Source: Desulfobacterales bacterium
GTDB lineage: Bacteria > Desulfobacterota > Desulfobacteria > Desulfobacterales > JAUWMJ01
DNA: 22,629 nt
Direction of reading: 5' to 3'
NCBI GenBank assembly: GCA_030613225.1
Contig: JAUWMJ010000004.1
Coordinates: 1 to 22,629 of the forward strand
The notes beneath the pieces are model-generated. The model saw only the letters and a program-made list of their open reading frames with translations. It did no database searches and was not told the origin of the DNA. Shown here piece by piece: positions 1 through 7,726 of this stretch (the stretch's first letter is position 1; each line of letters opens with the position of its first letter). The position numbers were made by a program, and so were the translations under genes.

Positions 1-316
1 GCGTAACAATGACATCGCTATTCATAAGAACGACACTGGGCGCCGCACCCATAGAAATACCAAGGTTGCACGACTTTATGAAACCCAGGTTTTCAGAATT
101 TCGGTGTAGATTGATCTGCGAGTGATCTGCGGCCAGTTTCGCCAAGTAAGTACTGGTAACATGGTCACTGCAATCGTCTATCACATATACTCGGTATGGA
201 GACGCTTTAGAGCTTTCAAGGATGGAGGTAATGCAATCTTTAACATAAGTCAGCCCATTAAAAACAGGCAATACGATATCGCATTGTGGTAATCTATTTT
301 TGTCATTTACTTTCAA
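1..316 (-). CDS. Family 2 glycosyltransferase, N-terminal part (cut by window edge)
   Basis: This is the beginning of a GT-A fold sugar transferase; its C-terminal part lies beyond position 1. The reading frame stays open to the window edge. It contains the nucleotide-sugar binding start DIVLPVFNG, the VIDDCS motif, NLGFIKSCNLGI, and a DxD-like NSD near the edge. This pattern is typical of rhamnosyltransferase-like GT2 enzymes that build O-antigen or other surface glycans from NDP-sugars in the cytoplasm. The frame has no ATG upstream of the motif. The best start is a TTG at 316, preceded by AAAGGG at good spacing; another TTG at 343 is possible. The TTG start lies just past the stop of the 581-residue membrane protein (327), so the two are probably cotranscribed. 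Donor and acceptor sugars cannot be read from the sequence. Confidence 0.8.
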   Translation of the reverse strand, partial: MKVNDKNRLPQCDIVLPVFNGLTYVKDCITSILESSKASPYRVYVIDDCSDHVTSTYLAKLAADHSQINLHRNSENLGFIKSCNLGISMGAAPSVVLMNSDVIVT

Positions 317-326
317 AGTTAACCCT

Positions 327-2072
327 TTAATTGATCCTAACAAGTCTTAATTGATCAATAAGCATTTTTTCTCGTTTGTATAAGCTTATTGTGTGCATCC
401 CTTTATCAAGCTTCCATTCGAATGGTGCTTTTTCCCATTTCCAGCTTGGGCTGAAATGAGGAATATGCCATGCCTCTTTGGGACCATTAGCTAATTGAAT
501 AAACAATGAATTTGATTTACCGTCTTTTGCTATCAGACGAATTTCTAACTGGTATTTTCCATACTCAGAAATATTAAATTTATATCTAATCTGAAAGAAA
601 TCTAATATATATTTGTTTGAGGTTCCGGGAATATCATCAGCGATCTTGGCCATATAATCATTAGTGACAGTACCGCCTTCTGCTTCATAAATTTTATTTG
701 GGGAAAATATTTTCTTTTGCCTCACAGGATTTTTAGTTAAAGCAGAAAACTTCCATCTTGGATAAGGGAAAATAGTCACAGTATAGCTTGGATTCTTTTT
801 GAGTTGTTGTATTTCCTTTTTCCATAATGGAGCATTTTCATAATCATATTTCATATGCCAAAAGCGGCAACTTCCATAGCTTAAAGAAATTAATAATAGC
901 ATGATTAAGAAACCATTTAGGACATGCTTACGGTTTGTAATTGCAGATATTAAGGAAGAGATTCCTGATTTCAGCTGACTTATTCTGTTGAAATCAGATG
1001 GAATTGAAATATTATGCAACAATATGAATAACAGCAATAGCCCTGGAAACCCCGCATACCTGCCCCCCGGAATTCCACCTATGGCACCATAAGTTACTAA
1101 AAATGATAAAGAACAAAAACATACAAGTAATATGATGTTTATAATATCTCTTTTTTTTATTGTGATAACATATAAAAATAAGAAAATGACAATCAGACTC
1201 ATCCATCCGCACAATATAACATAATTATCATGTGGGCTTTTCACTATTGCAGCGATGTCTATTCCCAGTAAATTTAGAAAATGAGCTGCAGGTTTTTGTC
1301 CCAAGACAGGATCCAAAATTAAAAATTTTAGTGTATAGGAAAACGCCTTCCACAAATCATAACCTGCCAACTTTTTATATGAAATCTGATTTAGCGTTTT
1401 GAGTTGCAAAAAGACTATAACTTGAAAAATAGAGGCAACAAATATTATTGATGACTGAATAATGCTTTCCTTTCTTCTTTGCCAAATCCATTTAAGGATA
1501 AATCCGCCCAGCAAAGCAGATGTATAAAATCCTGTCAGCGTATTGATCAATATTAGTGTTCGATAAAAAAAAAGTCTGAACTTACTTGCTTTGGAAGTAT
1601 CTTCAAAAAGTATACATAATGAGCATATTCCTGCATATACCTGAAGATTAATGGTATTAAGCCAAATCTCCTCGATAGCGGTTGGCGCAAATAAAAGCAA
1701 CAAAACTGCTAAGATTTTTTTATTGGTCTGATTCCAAAGGTATGATTTTCCCCAGATAATTATGGAAAAAACTATGATTAAATAGGATAGAGAAAATAAT
1801 GTGGTTATTGATGGGGCATATTCAATTGGCACTAATGAAGCAAATGCAGCAGAAATATTAGCCAAAAAGGAAAAATATCCTGCTGTTCGTGTTGGAACAA
1901 AGAATAATCCGTTTAAAAATCCATTTTTATAGGCATTATAAAAATAGCAAGTGCCCTCTTCCGCCCAGAAACGAGGGTGTATAATAAGATTCGGCTCTCT
2001 GGATATGATTAATACTAAAATTATAAGAAATAACCACCCTTTCCAGCTTAGATATTTTAAAAACCCGACCAT
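327..2072 (-). CDS. Polytopic membrane glycosyltransferase-like (GT-C type) protein with C-terminal carbohydrate-binding-like domain
   Basis: This is a 581-residue protein with roughly ten hydrophobic segments up to about residue 410, followed by a soluble tail. The first predicted extracytoplasmic loop carries HPRFWAEEG (residues 32-40). A paired acidic motif at this place is characteristic of GT-C enzymes, which take sugars from polyprenyl-phosphate carriers in the periplasm. The tail (about 462-581) begins YEAEGGT and ends with a GMHTISLYKRE...IDQLRLV pattern. That is the layout of CBM6/35 or malectin-like beta-sandwich modules, which bind glycans. The neighbour at 2380-3324 is the kind of enzyme that makes polyprenyl-phosphate sugars, so this protein plausibly transfers that sugar onto a surface polymer. 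AGGAT precedes the ATG. A polymerase or flippase-like role is possible; no specific gene name is justified. Confidence 0.7.
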   Translation of the reverse strand: MVGFLKYLSWKGWLFLIILVLIISREPNLIIHPRFWAEEGTCYFYNAYKNGFLNGLFFVPTRTAGYFSFLANISAAFASLVPIEYAPSITTLFSLSYLIIVFSIIIWGKSYLWNQTNKKILAVLLLLFAPTAIEEIWLNTINLQVYAGICSLCILFEDTSKASKFRLFFYRTLILINTLTGFYTSALLGGFILKWIWQRRKESIIQSSIIFVASIFQVIVFLQLKTLNQISYKKLAGYDLWKAFSYTLKFLILDPVLGQKPAAHFLNLLGIDIAAIVKSPHDNYVILCGWMSLIVIFLFLYVITIKKRDIINIILLVCFCSLSFLVTYGAIGGIPGGRYAGFPGLLLLFILLHNISIPSDFNRISQLKSGISSLISAITNRKHVLNGFLIMLLLISLSYGSCRFWHMKYDYENAPLWKKEIQQLKKNPSYTVTIFPYPRWKFSALTKNPVRQKKIFSPNKIYEAEGGTVTNDYMAKIADDIPGTSNKYILDFFQIRYKFNISEYGKYQLEIRLIAKDGKSNSLFIQLANGPKEAWHIPHFSPSWKWEKAPFEWKLDKGMHTISLYKREKMLIDQLRLVRIN

Positions 2073-2379
2073 TTTTCTATCCTGATTGAAATTCCATTTA
2101 TGGGGTGTCCACTTAACGCAAGTCGCCCCTACATCTTGTGATTTCCATCGGCAATCTGCCGGTACGGTGGTACCGAGGCCGTCGCAACAGTCTGCTGCAT
2201 AAGCCTATAGAAGAGCATTCCTCGTGATCTGGACGTGCGGCGGTTGAATCGGAAGCAGATTCCGGGGGTAATTGATGCCTGCCACGAGCCCAGGGAAGGT
2301 TTCCATGCCTCAAGATACTACATGCAGGGGTCGCTTGCGCCAAGTGGATACCCGCTTCCATTTAATTTAAATTGAAGGT
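2073..2379. other. Gene-free stretch containing a GC-rich island
   Basis: This 307-bp gap separates two glycosyltransferase genes. Positions about 2105-2355 are clearly richer in G and C than the flanking AT-rich genes. They carry open frames on both strands (for example 2113-2361 minus), but none resembles a known protein, and the amino-acid make-up (rich in R, P, H, S) is that of a shadow frame. The island looks like inserted or relic DNA. No transposon ends could be recognised. Confidence 0.5.
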
Positions 2380-3324
2380 TTAATTCAGTTTTTTATTATT
2401 ATCTATCATCTCAGATACAACATACATTGGTCTTGACTTGATTTCCTCATATATTCTTGCCAAATATTCACCTATGATTCCAAGACTTAACATTAATATA
2501 CCGCCAATACCCAGCTGGATTAGAATAACAGTTGTAAAACCTTCTACAGCTTTGCCAAGAAATTTGTATAATAGCGTCTGAAAACCCAGCACAATAGCAC
2601 ACACGAAAAAAATGATACCAAGAATGGTAATCAACTGCATTGGAATAGCTGTAAAAGATACAATGGAATTTCTGGCAAGCTCCATAAGTCCAAGCAAACT
2701 CCAACGTGATTTGCCCGCTTTTTTCATACGATTAGAAGGAATGAACGAAATGGTCTCTTTTTTAAATCCAAGCCATGCTGTAAGTCCACGAAAAAACCGC
2801 ATTTTTTCCGGCAATAATAGATACTGCCTGATAACCTCTCGATCTAATAATTTGAAATCAGAAGCATTTTTTAAATCCAGACTACTTGTTTTTGAAAAGA
2901 TACTATAAAACAGCTTTGCGCCAATGCGATTCAAAAATGATTCTTCTTGACGTCTCTCCTTAACAGCCTCAACGACAAGAAAACCTTTATTATGCCATAA
3001 CTCAATCATTCTGGGTATCAGTTCCGGTGGATGTTGCATGTCGGAATCCATAATTATGGCAGCATCACCAGAAGCAGTCTGAAGCCCTGCAATAATAGCA
3101 GATTCTTTCCCAAAATTTCTGGTAAAACGAATTGCACGCAAGTTTGAGTAAGTTGAAGATAGTTTTTTAATCAATTCCCATGATTTATCAGTTGAACCAT
3201 CATCAATAACAAGCATTTCATATTCCAATGCCAAAGGGGCCATGACTTTTTTAACCTGTTTAAGACAGGTCTCCAGCGAATACTCTTCATTGAATACTGG
3301 AACAATAATTGATATACGACGCAT
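2380..3324 (-). CDS. GtrB/DPM1-like polyprenyl-phosphate glycosyltransferase (GT2)
   Basis: This 314-residue protein has an N-terminal GT-A domain and two C-terminal membrane helices. It transfers a sugar (usually glucose, mannose or a similar hexose) from an NDP-sugar to undecaprenyl phosphate on the inner face of the membrane. Visible motifs are SIIVPVFNEE (5-14), DDGS (41-44), the DSD metal-binding motif (93-95), FKLLDREV (157-164), FFRG (177-180) and the acceptor-loop KSRW (205-208). Hydrophobic helices lie at about 229-253 and 265-287 and are followed by an ARIYEEIKSRP tail, which is very typical of this family. Length is normal. The ATG at 3324 is preceded by AAAGAGAT. It is transcribed toward the membrane glycosyltransferase-like gene, and the pairing resembles the gtrB plus membrane transferase arrangement of glucosylation clusters. 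Confidence 0.9.
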   Translation of the reverse strand: MRRISIIVPVFNEEYSLETCLKQVKKVMAPLALEYEMLVIDDGSTDKSWELIKKLSSTYSNLRAIRFTRNFGKESAIIAGLQTASGDAAIIMDSDMQHPPELIPRMIELWHNKGFLVVEAVKERRQEESFLNRIGAKLFYSIFSKTSSLDLKNASDFKLLDREVIRQYLLLPEKMRFFRGLTAWLGFKKETISFIPSNRMKKAGKSRWSLLGLMELARNSIVSFTAIPMQLITILGIIFFVCAIVLGFQTLLYKFLGKAVEGFTTVILIQLGIGGILMLSLGIIGEYLARIYEEIKSRPMYVVSEMIDNNKKLN

Positions 3325-3845
3325 GTTTTTTTATCTCTTTCGGAAAATTAATTTAGACATTACAAGATAATTAACCTTACAACGACATTTATCGCTACCC
3401 ATAATACGTTTTTTTTAACTTATTCGTTTGGTGATTACGTGAGTGTTCCGTGTTGCGGGTTTAAAATCCAGATGAATATTCCGCTTAATAACCCGAAACG
3501 CGCAACCCGTAACCCGCAACGATTGCACGTGACACAAAAAGAATCTTCTTCTAAATAGCGCTTGAACGGTAATTCTTAACTGGTTGAATTTGCAACGTAA
3601 TATCGCATAGAAGTAAAACGATGATTTTCCAGAAAATGCTTAACTTACTTGCATTAACAAGTCGTTAATGGTAAATAACTTATTGAATACACGTTAAATA
3701 CCGATTTTCTACCCATGTAGTAGAAAAGCAAAAACGAGTCAAATCTGAAAAATCTTCGTGGGAATAAATTATGCGAAAATTATCGAATTGCAAATGGAAT
3801 TTTGGAAAAAAGATATCTCCCAAATCAAAACATGATAATGATTGG
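3325..3845. other. Intergenic region, AT-rich, no gene
   Basis: No convincing reading frame is seen on either strand. The stretch is AT-rich apart from the inverted repeat at 3452-3520, and then runs into the transposase stub at 3846-4025. It must hold the promoter of the glycosyltransferase operon (minus strand), but no clear -35/-10 pair was found. Confidence 0.4.
3452..3520. repeat. Inverted repeat, 10-bp perfect arms
   Basis: GTTGCGGGTT at 3452-3461 is matched by its exact reverse complement AACCCGCAAC at 3511-3520. A further partial copy, CGCAACCCG, lies at 3501-3509. The arms are GC-rich in an AT-rich background. This could be a hairpin or a miniature-element relic. Confidence 0.6.
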
Positions 3846-4025
3846 TCATAAGACAAAAAACGTGTATAAAAGCTCCATACCTTTCGGCCTTTCGGTTGCG
3901 GATTCCAGATATGAAATAAACTTTTCTCTGTCCTTTTGACTTTTGAAGATATCTTTTCTTTCGTTTCCCCGTGATGTTATATGGTAAAATGCTCCAGGAT
4001 AGGCTATTCTCAATGGTCTCGCCAC
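3846..4025 (-). pseudogene. Y1 (REP-associated tyrosine) transposase, N-terminal stub
   Basis: A 59-codon frame starting at GTG 4025 reads VARPLRIAYPGAFYHITSRG followed by NERKDIF. This is the signature N-terminus of REP-associated HUH transposases (TnpA_REP/RAYT, family Y1_Tnp). After about 45 residues the match is lost and a stop follows (3846-3848). The HUH motif and catalytic tyrosine are missing, so it cannot be active. It is a scrap of a transposase different from the other copies in the window and lies next to the palindromic repeat island at 4135-4440. Confidence 0.8.
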
Positions 4026-4134
4026 GATCGTACCTTTGTTATCAAACGATATTATGGCTTTTAATCATCAAAAAAGCCTATCTGTCAGGAATGAAAAACC
4101 CTATGTTTTTTATTTTCAAAGTTAATATTTAAGA

Positions 4135-4440
4135 TTTATCCCGCTTGTCGAAGATGCCGACGCGCGGTGCCCCGCCTGTCGAAGCGAAGCGTAGATCCCG
4201 TATATCGGGGCCCAATGAAATGTTTACCCTGTGGAATGCCTGCCCAGTTGAATTTGAAGACCATTCAACCGGGGCGCAGCCTATTCAACTGGGGCAATGC
4301 CTATTTCATCGGGGTAGCTCCCCGTGGAAAGCCGGGATTAAAACTGGCAGATGGTACTGGGGTAGGTAGGTACTGTCGTACCGGGGTTAAATGTTTACCC
4401 CGTTCAATTCCGGAGGACCATTTAACTGGGATATGACCCC
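4135..4440. repeat. Palindromic repeat island 1 (CCCNGTTNAAT family)
   Basis: This GC-rich non-coding island contains several copies of an 11-base motif and its reverse complement: CCCAGTTGAAT (4243-4253) with ATTCAACCGGG (4263-4273), ATTCAACTGGG (4283-4293), and CCCCGTTCAAT (4398-4408) with ATTTAACTGGG (4420-4430). The pairs form hairpins. A further hairpin has CGGGG (4310-4314) and CCCCG (4320-4324). A 47-bp segment (4386-4432) recurs at 5255-5301 with one mismatch. The short plus-strand reading frames here are by-products of the repeats. Such REP/BIME-like arrays are typical substrates of Y1 transposases, a fragment of which is adjacent. The rest of 4441-4531 holds nothing recognisable. 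Confidence 0.7.
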
Positions 4441-4531
4441 GTTGTTTTTCCTTTTGTCCCAACCCCAACGTTTTTCGCTGGGCCGCGGACTATTTCCCCG
4501 GGGCGAAATCTGCGGAACTAAATTAGAAAGC

Positions 4532-4762
4532 CTAACCATAGGTTCCATCTAATACCGGCACATTAATCATCTGCTCAACGAATTCTTTGTTTTTGATCTT
4601 TTCAAATAAAAGATCACTAATTTCCGGAGAAAGAACCTTTTCCCCACAAGAAGGACATTCTTCATGCAAGACATTTCTCACAAGATATAGTTTTCCTCCA
4701 ATCCTGAGATCAATTTCTCCCCTTTTCTTTACCATTTCATTATTGCATGCAGCGCATTTCAT
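4532..4762 (-). CDS. YgiT-type zinc-finger protein (MqsA-like antitoxin N-domain)
   Basis: This 76-residue protein has two CxxC pairs, C3/C6 (MKCAACNNE) and C36/C39 (EECPSCGE). These are the zinc knuckles of the YgiT/MqsA N-terminal domain. The C-terminal part keeps only the short helical segment of stand-alone YgiT-type proteins and lacks the helix-turn-helix of full MqsA. It overlaps the upstream DUF4258 gene by four bases (ATGA, 4759-4762) and has its own strong ribosome binding site, AAGGAGG. This places it as the second gene of a toxin-antitoxin-like pair in the toxin-first order of mqsRA. Antitoxin function is inferred from family and context; DNA binding is doubtful without the HTH. 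Confidence 0.85.
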   Translation of the reverse strand: MKCAACNNEMVKKRGEIDLRIGGKLYLVRNVLHEECPSCGEKVLSPEISDLLFEKIKNKEFVEQMINVPVLDGTYG

Positions 4763-5070
4763 GACTTTTTTATCCTCCTTTTAAAATCTGCCTCCCATTC
4801 ATCTGGATTCAACGTTGGGTCATAAGCAGTGATTACCCAAACAGGATCTATAGAACATTGTACATGTAGAATTCTATCTTCTTTAGTTACACCATAGATG
4901 AGACAGCTTAATCCGTATTTATCCTCTGGATAATCCTCTATGGCCTCGCCAGATAACATAGCATACTTCACCTCATTAGGCGAGATATGACGTTCAACAC
5001 AACGTTCAAGGCCATGAATTGTAAAGCGGTAATTTTCCGCTTCAACTTGCTTTTTTATCCTTTCGATCAT
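4759..5070 (-). CDS. DUF4258 protein, putative toxin partner
   Basis: This 103-residue protein has the features of DUF4258: FTIHGLERCVERHISPNEV near the start, then VKYAMLSGEAIEDYPEDKYG, a central hydrophobic strand, LHVQCSIDPVWVITAYDP and a basic tail. The family has a small RelE/MqsR-like alpha-beta fold and is repeatedly found upstream of YgiT-type zinc-finger genes, as here. It may therefore be a ribonuclease-type toxin, but no catalytic residue has been shown and activity is inference. The H19 and H29 region and E26/R27 are the obvious polar candidates. Its ATG has only a weak upstream GAAGAA. The cassette stands alone between repeat islands. Confidence 0.8.
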   Translation of the reverse strand: MIERIKKQVEAENYRFTIHGLERCVERHISPNEVKYAMLSGEAIEDYPEDKYGLSCLIYGVTKEDRILHVQCSIDPVWVITAYDPTLNPDEWEADFKRRIKKS

Positions 5071-5251
5071 GACAATTCTTCAAAACCCTTATAATTTGTA
5101 AACAATGTCCGGAAAATCTCAATAAACCGGCATGAAAAAGAATAACGAAAGCAATAAAACAATGGCGCCCAGAGGTCCCTCATATCATACAAAAACCTAA
5201 ACGGACATTACTGAGGAAAAATAGTTTGGCAAGTCAATACTTAATATTTAT

Positions 5252-5322
5252 CCCGTTAAATGTTTACCCCGTTCAATTCCGGAGGGCCATTTAACTGGGA
5301 TTCTTGCTTTTATTTAACTGGG
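5252..5322. repeat. Palindromic repeat island 2 (CCCNGTTNAAT family)
   Basis: The motif occurs as CCCGTTAAAT (5252-5261), CCCCGTTCAAT (5267-5277), ATTTAACTGGG (5289-5299) and ATTTAACTGGG (5312-5322). The segment 5255-5301 matches 4386-4432 at 46 of 47 positions. TTAATATTTATCCCG just upstream also echoes the left edge of island 1. Between the DUF4258 gene and this point (5071-5251) nothing else is recognisable. Confidence 0.7.
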
Positions 5323-5342
5323 ATGTGACCCTGTTCTCTGTT

Positions 5343-5500
5343 CATTCGCTTGGAAATTAGTAAATTAAATAGTAATTCCTCACATGTGTCTTAGAAAGCC
5401 CATTTTACCCCTAAAATGATAGTGCTAAGCCTTACAAACGGCTTATTATTAAATACTTTTCATGAATTATCAACCACTTACCGTGGCCCGACCCCCTTTG
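5343..5500 (+). mobile_element. Transposon right end, copy A (158 bp)
   Basis: These 158 bp match copy C (20292-20449) with only five differences over the same length. They start in the last codons of the plus-strand transposase (CATTCGCTTGGAAATTAG) and end at CGTGGCCCGACCCCCTTTG. Unlike copy C, no transposase lies upstream, so only the right end remains. Sequence diverges exactly after CTTTG in copies A, B and C, which fixes the element end. An internal AAGCC...GGCTT stem can form. The gap 5501-5652 shows nothing further. Confidence 0.8.
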
Positions 5501-5652
5501 ACTTTGACCCCTTTGATGATTTGCGAGCCAAAAACCCTTAATCCAGTATTTTGAAGCAATAGACAGTTATTACAATCAAAATTGGAATACAATCTCCATC
5601 TCACGGAATGTGAAGAGGTCTTGATACCGAAATTTCCAAGTAATAAATCAAA

Positions 5653-5904
5653 TCACGAGCGCCTCAGTTCGAACAGAGCGTGTATTACTAACGTTTGCAC
5701 TTCATCTGTGATTGGCGTGAACGCAGCATAACCCTCCGGCCCTAAATGATTCACTGCTCCACAGGATGCTTTTCCCGGTGGAATTAATGGTGCCCGTTCA
5801 TGTCCTACTATAACGGGATCGGAGTAAAGTTCTGCAGGAGAATTGAGCTCGGACCAAAGGAAAAATTGGCCGCTCTCAATGATTGCTAATTCAGAATCTT
5901 TCAT
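5653..5904 (-). CDS. Hypothetical protein, 83 residues
   Basis: The frame is open up to 5934, but the ATG at 5904 is preceded at about 8 bases by AGGGAGGT, so I take it as the start (MKDSELAIIESGQFFLWSEL). No family is recognised. The protein has no membrane segment or signal peptide, is rich in P and G in the middle (HERAPLIPPGKASCG), and ends in a predicted helix, VQTLVIHALFELRRS. It lies alone between a transposon end and the nuclease gene, with more than 190 bp on both sides. The ribosome binding site supports it being a real gene. Confidence 0.55.
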   Translation of the reverse strand: MKDSELAIIESGQFFLWSELNSPAELYSDPVIVGHERAPLIPPGKASCGAVNHLGPEGYAAFTPITDEVQTLVIHALFELRRS

Positions 5905-6097
5905 TTCTGGGTACCTCCCTAAATAAAAAAGCAAACATACGCTTTTAATGGTATTGGATACTTATGATTTATTGATCGATTAGGTTCATAATTCAAACGT
6001 AGGAAAATTGGGTAAACTAATAGAAATGGAAAAAAAGATATTCCGATTAGCTTAAATTCTAACCCGGCTGGTTTTCAAATCCGCGTAATGATTTTTA

Positions 6098-7018
6098 TCA
6101 TCCAGGCGGCCAATCTGATAGCTGATCAATATCCGTTAACACAATCTGGGGCCTTCCATTTTCGTTTGAAGGCCAGAGATTTGCCTTGCCCGAAACATAT
6201 ACGTAACTTCTTCCGTAACCGGCATAACGTCTTTCGATTAAATTCAATATTTCTATAGCATTTGCTTGTTCCGGGTCCGGAATCCAAATATTAAATTTGT
6301 GTTGCGGAGACCCGGCATAAATCAAAGCTCCGTTATCTGTCCATTTGTTGATTCCACCCTGCAAATCGCAAAGTACTGCAATCTGGCTTTCAATTTTCGC
6401 AGCTTCAACGATGTCTTCATAATCGAGTCGCACGGATTTCACCCCGGCCTGAATTCCGAATTTTCTGTAATCCTGGATGAGACTCTCTCTTAGGTGCCAC
6501 CATGGGATTAACTGGTTATAGTCCCTCTTATTTCCTCCGGCGTTTGTATCAGGGTTCCAGATGACAAGATCTTTTGATTGTGCAATAGCTTCGGCTTTAA
6601 GAAACTCTGTATGATACAGTCTGGATCGGCCGTATTTTATAAAATATGGACTCCAGCCCTTTTCCACTGCCTTTAGGTTATAATTTTCACCGTTTTTAAA
6701 GACATAGCAGATTAGTCTTCCGAAATTGCCACGGTGCTTATCTAAACAAACATTGAGCGGGTCATTGGTGTCAAACTCAATGTCAACGAACACATCATTT
6801 ATGGGAAACCCTTCTTGATCTGTTCCAAAATATTCTTTAGCCCATTTTGAGGCCATTTTCCCGGCATTGGTCACCGGTTTCGAGCCTCCAGCCCAGCTCT
6901 CCTCCGTATCCAGGGAGCACAGCCGCAAAGATTCTTCTTGACCGTTTATCTCTACTTTGATCGTATCGCCGTCGACGACCTTGGTTAGCTTTAAGCCCTC
7001 TATCCTTGTTCCTGCCAT
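6098..7018 (-). CDS. Staphylococcal-nuclease-like (SNase/TNase) protein with C-terminal OB-like domain
   Basis: This is a 306-residue protein. The N-terminal half is a thermonuclease (SNase) domain, a Ca-dependent phosphodiesterase cutting DNA and RNA. Residues equivalent to the S. aureus active site are all present: D16/D18 (DGDT), R32, D37, T38, E40 (LRLCSLDTEE) and R101 (FGRLICY), with constant spacing between the first group. The C-terminal part (about 225-300) reads like a second OB-fold: ALIYAGS...FNIWIPDP...VYVSGKANLW...GRPQIVLTDIDQL, resembling nucleic-acid-binding OB modules. There is no signal peptide, unusual for SNases, so export would need another route or the enzyme works inside. 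The start has an excellent AGGAGGGG site. A promoter-like sequence lies at 7127-7155. Confidence 0.85.
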   Translation of the reverse strand: MAGTRIEGLKLTKVVDGDTIKVEINGQEESLRLCSLDTEESWAGGSKPVTNAGKMASKWAKEYFGTDQEGFPINDVFVDIEFDTNDPLNVCLDKHRGNFGRLICYVFKNGENYNLKAVEKGWSPYFIKYGRSRLYHTEFLKAEAIAQSKDLVIWNPDTNAGGNKRDYNQLIPWWHLRESLIQDYRKFGIQAGVKSVRLDYEDIVEAAKIESQIAVLCDLQGGINKWTDNGALIYAGSPQHKFNIWIPDPEQANAIEILNLIERRYAGYGRSYVYVSGKANLWPSNENGRPQIVLTDIDQLSDWPPG

Positions 7019-7126
7019 AATCCCCTCCTGTTAATTGCAATATTTTATGAAACGCTTAAATAAGATGCTTTGCCCCTCACTTGATCAAAAAGCTCGGGTA
7101 CAAACTGCTCTATGTTGCGATTATAT

Positions 7127-7155
7127 AGTATAAAAACCATTTAATTTTAGGTCAA
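7127..7155 (-). promoter_or_regulatory. Putative sigma-70 promoter for the SNase-like gene
   Basis: Read on the minus strand, TTGACC (7150-7155) and TATACT (7127-7132) are separated by 17 bases, close to the sigma-70 consensus. The -35 box overlaps the last codons and stop of the amidase gene, and the leader to the ATG at 7018 would be about 100 bases. This is a prediction from sequence only. Confidence 0.5.
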
Positions 7156-7683
7156 TGCATCGATACCATTTGCAATGGCGACAACCAAGTTTCGCTGGTT
7201 GGTTTCATCGGCTAAAAATTGGAGCTGATTTGGATTAGTCAAAAACTCCGATTCAACCAGAATTGCCGGCATATCTGTAAGTCGCAATACTGCAAAATTA
7301 GCGCTCTTAACACCGCGATCGCGGTGGTCTGGAAACATTTCTATCATGCTGTTGAGCACCAGTGTTGAAGCGTTTCGCCCAGAATCAGAGCCCGGAAAAT
7401 AAAAAACCTCCATACCCTCCGCAGAGGGAGAGTCAGCGGCATTTGCATGGATGCTTATAAAAAACTCGGCTTCCAAACGATTTGAAAAATTAGCTCGGGC
7501 TGGCAGACTAAGCGTACGATCTCTCCTACGGGTCATAACCACCCAATGCCCTCGCGTTTCCAGTTCCCCTTCAAGAATTAAAGCTAAGTTTAAATTAAAT
7601 TCCTTTTCTTCCAGTCGAAACGGGTTTCTGCCTATAGCACCTGGGTCATCTCCGCCATGGCCCGCATCAATGCAAATTTTCAT
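7147..7683 (-). CDS. N-acetylmuramoyl-L-alanine amidase (Amidase_3), minimal
   Basis: This 178-residue protein is essentially a bare Amidase_3 catalytic domain. It is a zinc enzyme that cuts the bond between N-acetylmuramic acid and L-alanine in peptidoglycan. Zinc ligands are visible: H9 (IDAGHGG), E26 (LEEKEFNLNLA) and H79 (ISIHANA). The catalytic glutamate is E144 (AILVESEFLTN). There is no signal peptide, AMIN or SPOR domain, so unlike AmiA/B/C it is not made as a periplasmic cell-division enzyme. Single-domain forms occur as phage lysins, germination enzymes and secreted effectors. GAGG precedes the ATG at 7683. It is followed on the same strand by the SNase-like gene, which has its own promoter-like site. 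Confidence 0.92.
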   Translation of the reverse strand: MKICIDAGHGGDDPGAIGRNPFRLEEKEFNLNLALILEGELETRGHWVVMTRRRDRTLSLPARANFSNRLEAEFFISIHANAADSPSAEGMEVFYFPGSDSGRNASTLVLNSMIEMFPDHRDRGVKSANFAVLRLTDMPAILVESEFLTNPNQLQFLADETNQRNLVVAIANGIDALT

Positions 7684-7726
7684 CTTCTAACCTCGCTTTT
7701 TGATAAAGACATCTCAAATTGTAATT

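Noticed and set aside
2113..2361. 82-codon minus-strand frame
   Set aside because: Lies in a GC-rich island, has no ribosome binding site, unusual composition and equally open frames on the other strand; no recognisable domain.
4145..4436. Two overlapping plus-strand frames of 74 and 89 codons
   Set aside because: Both are translations of the palindromic repeat island in different frames; the sequence is explained by repeats.
4135..5322. CRISPR array
   Set aside because: The repeats are short palindromes of variable spacing, without regular repeat-spacer structure or cas genes.
6266..6493. Plus-strand frames opposite the hydrolase genes (for example 6266-6493, 7451-7690, 9719-9955, 17520-17867)
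   Set aside because: All lie antisense to well-supported genes with clear catalytic motifs and are shadows.
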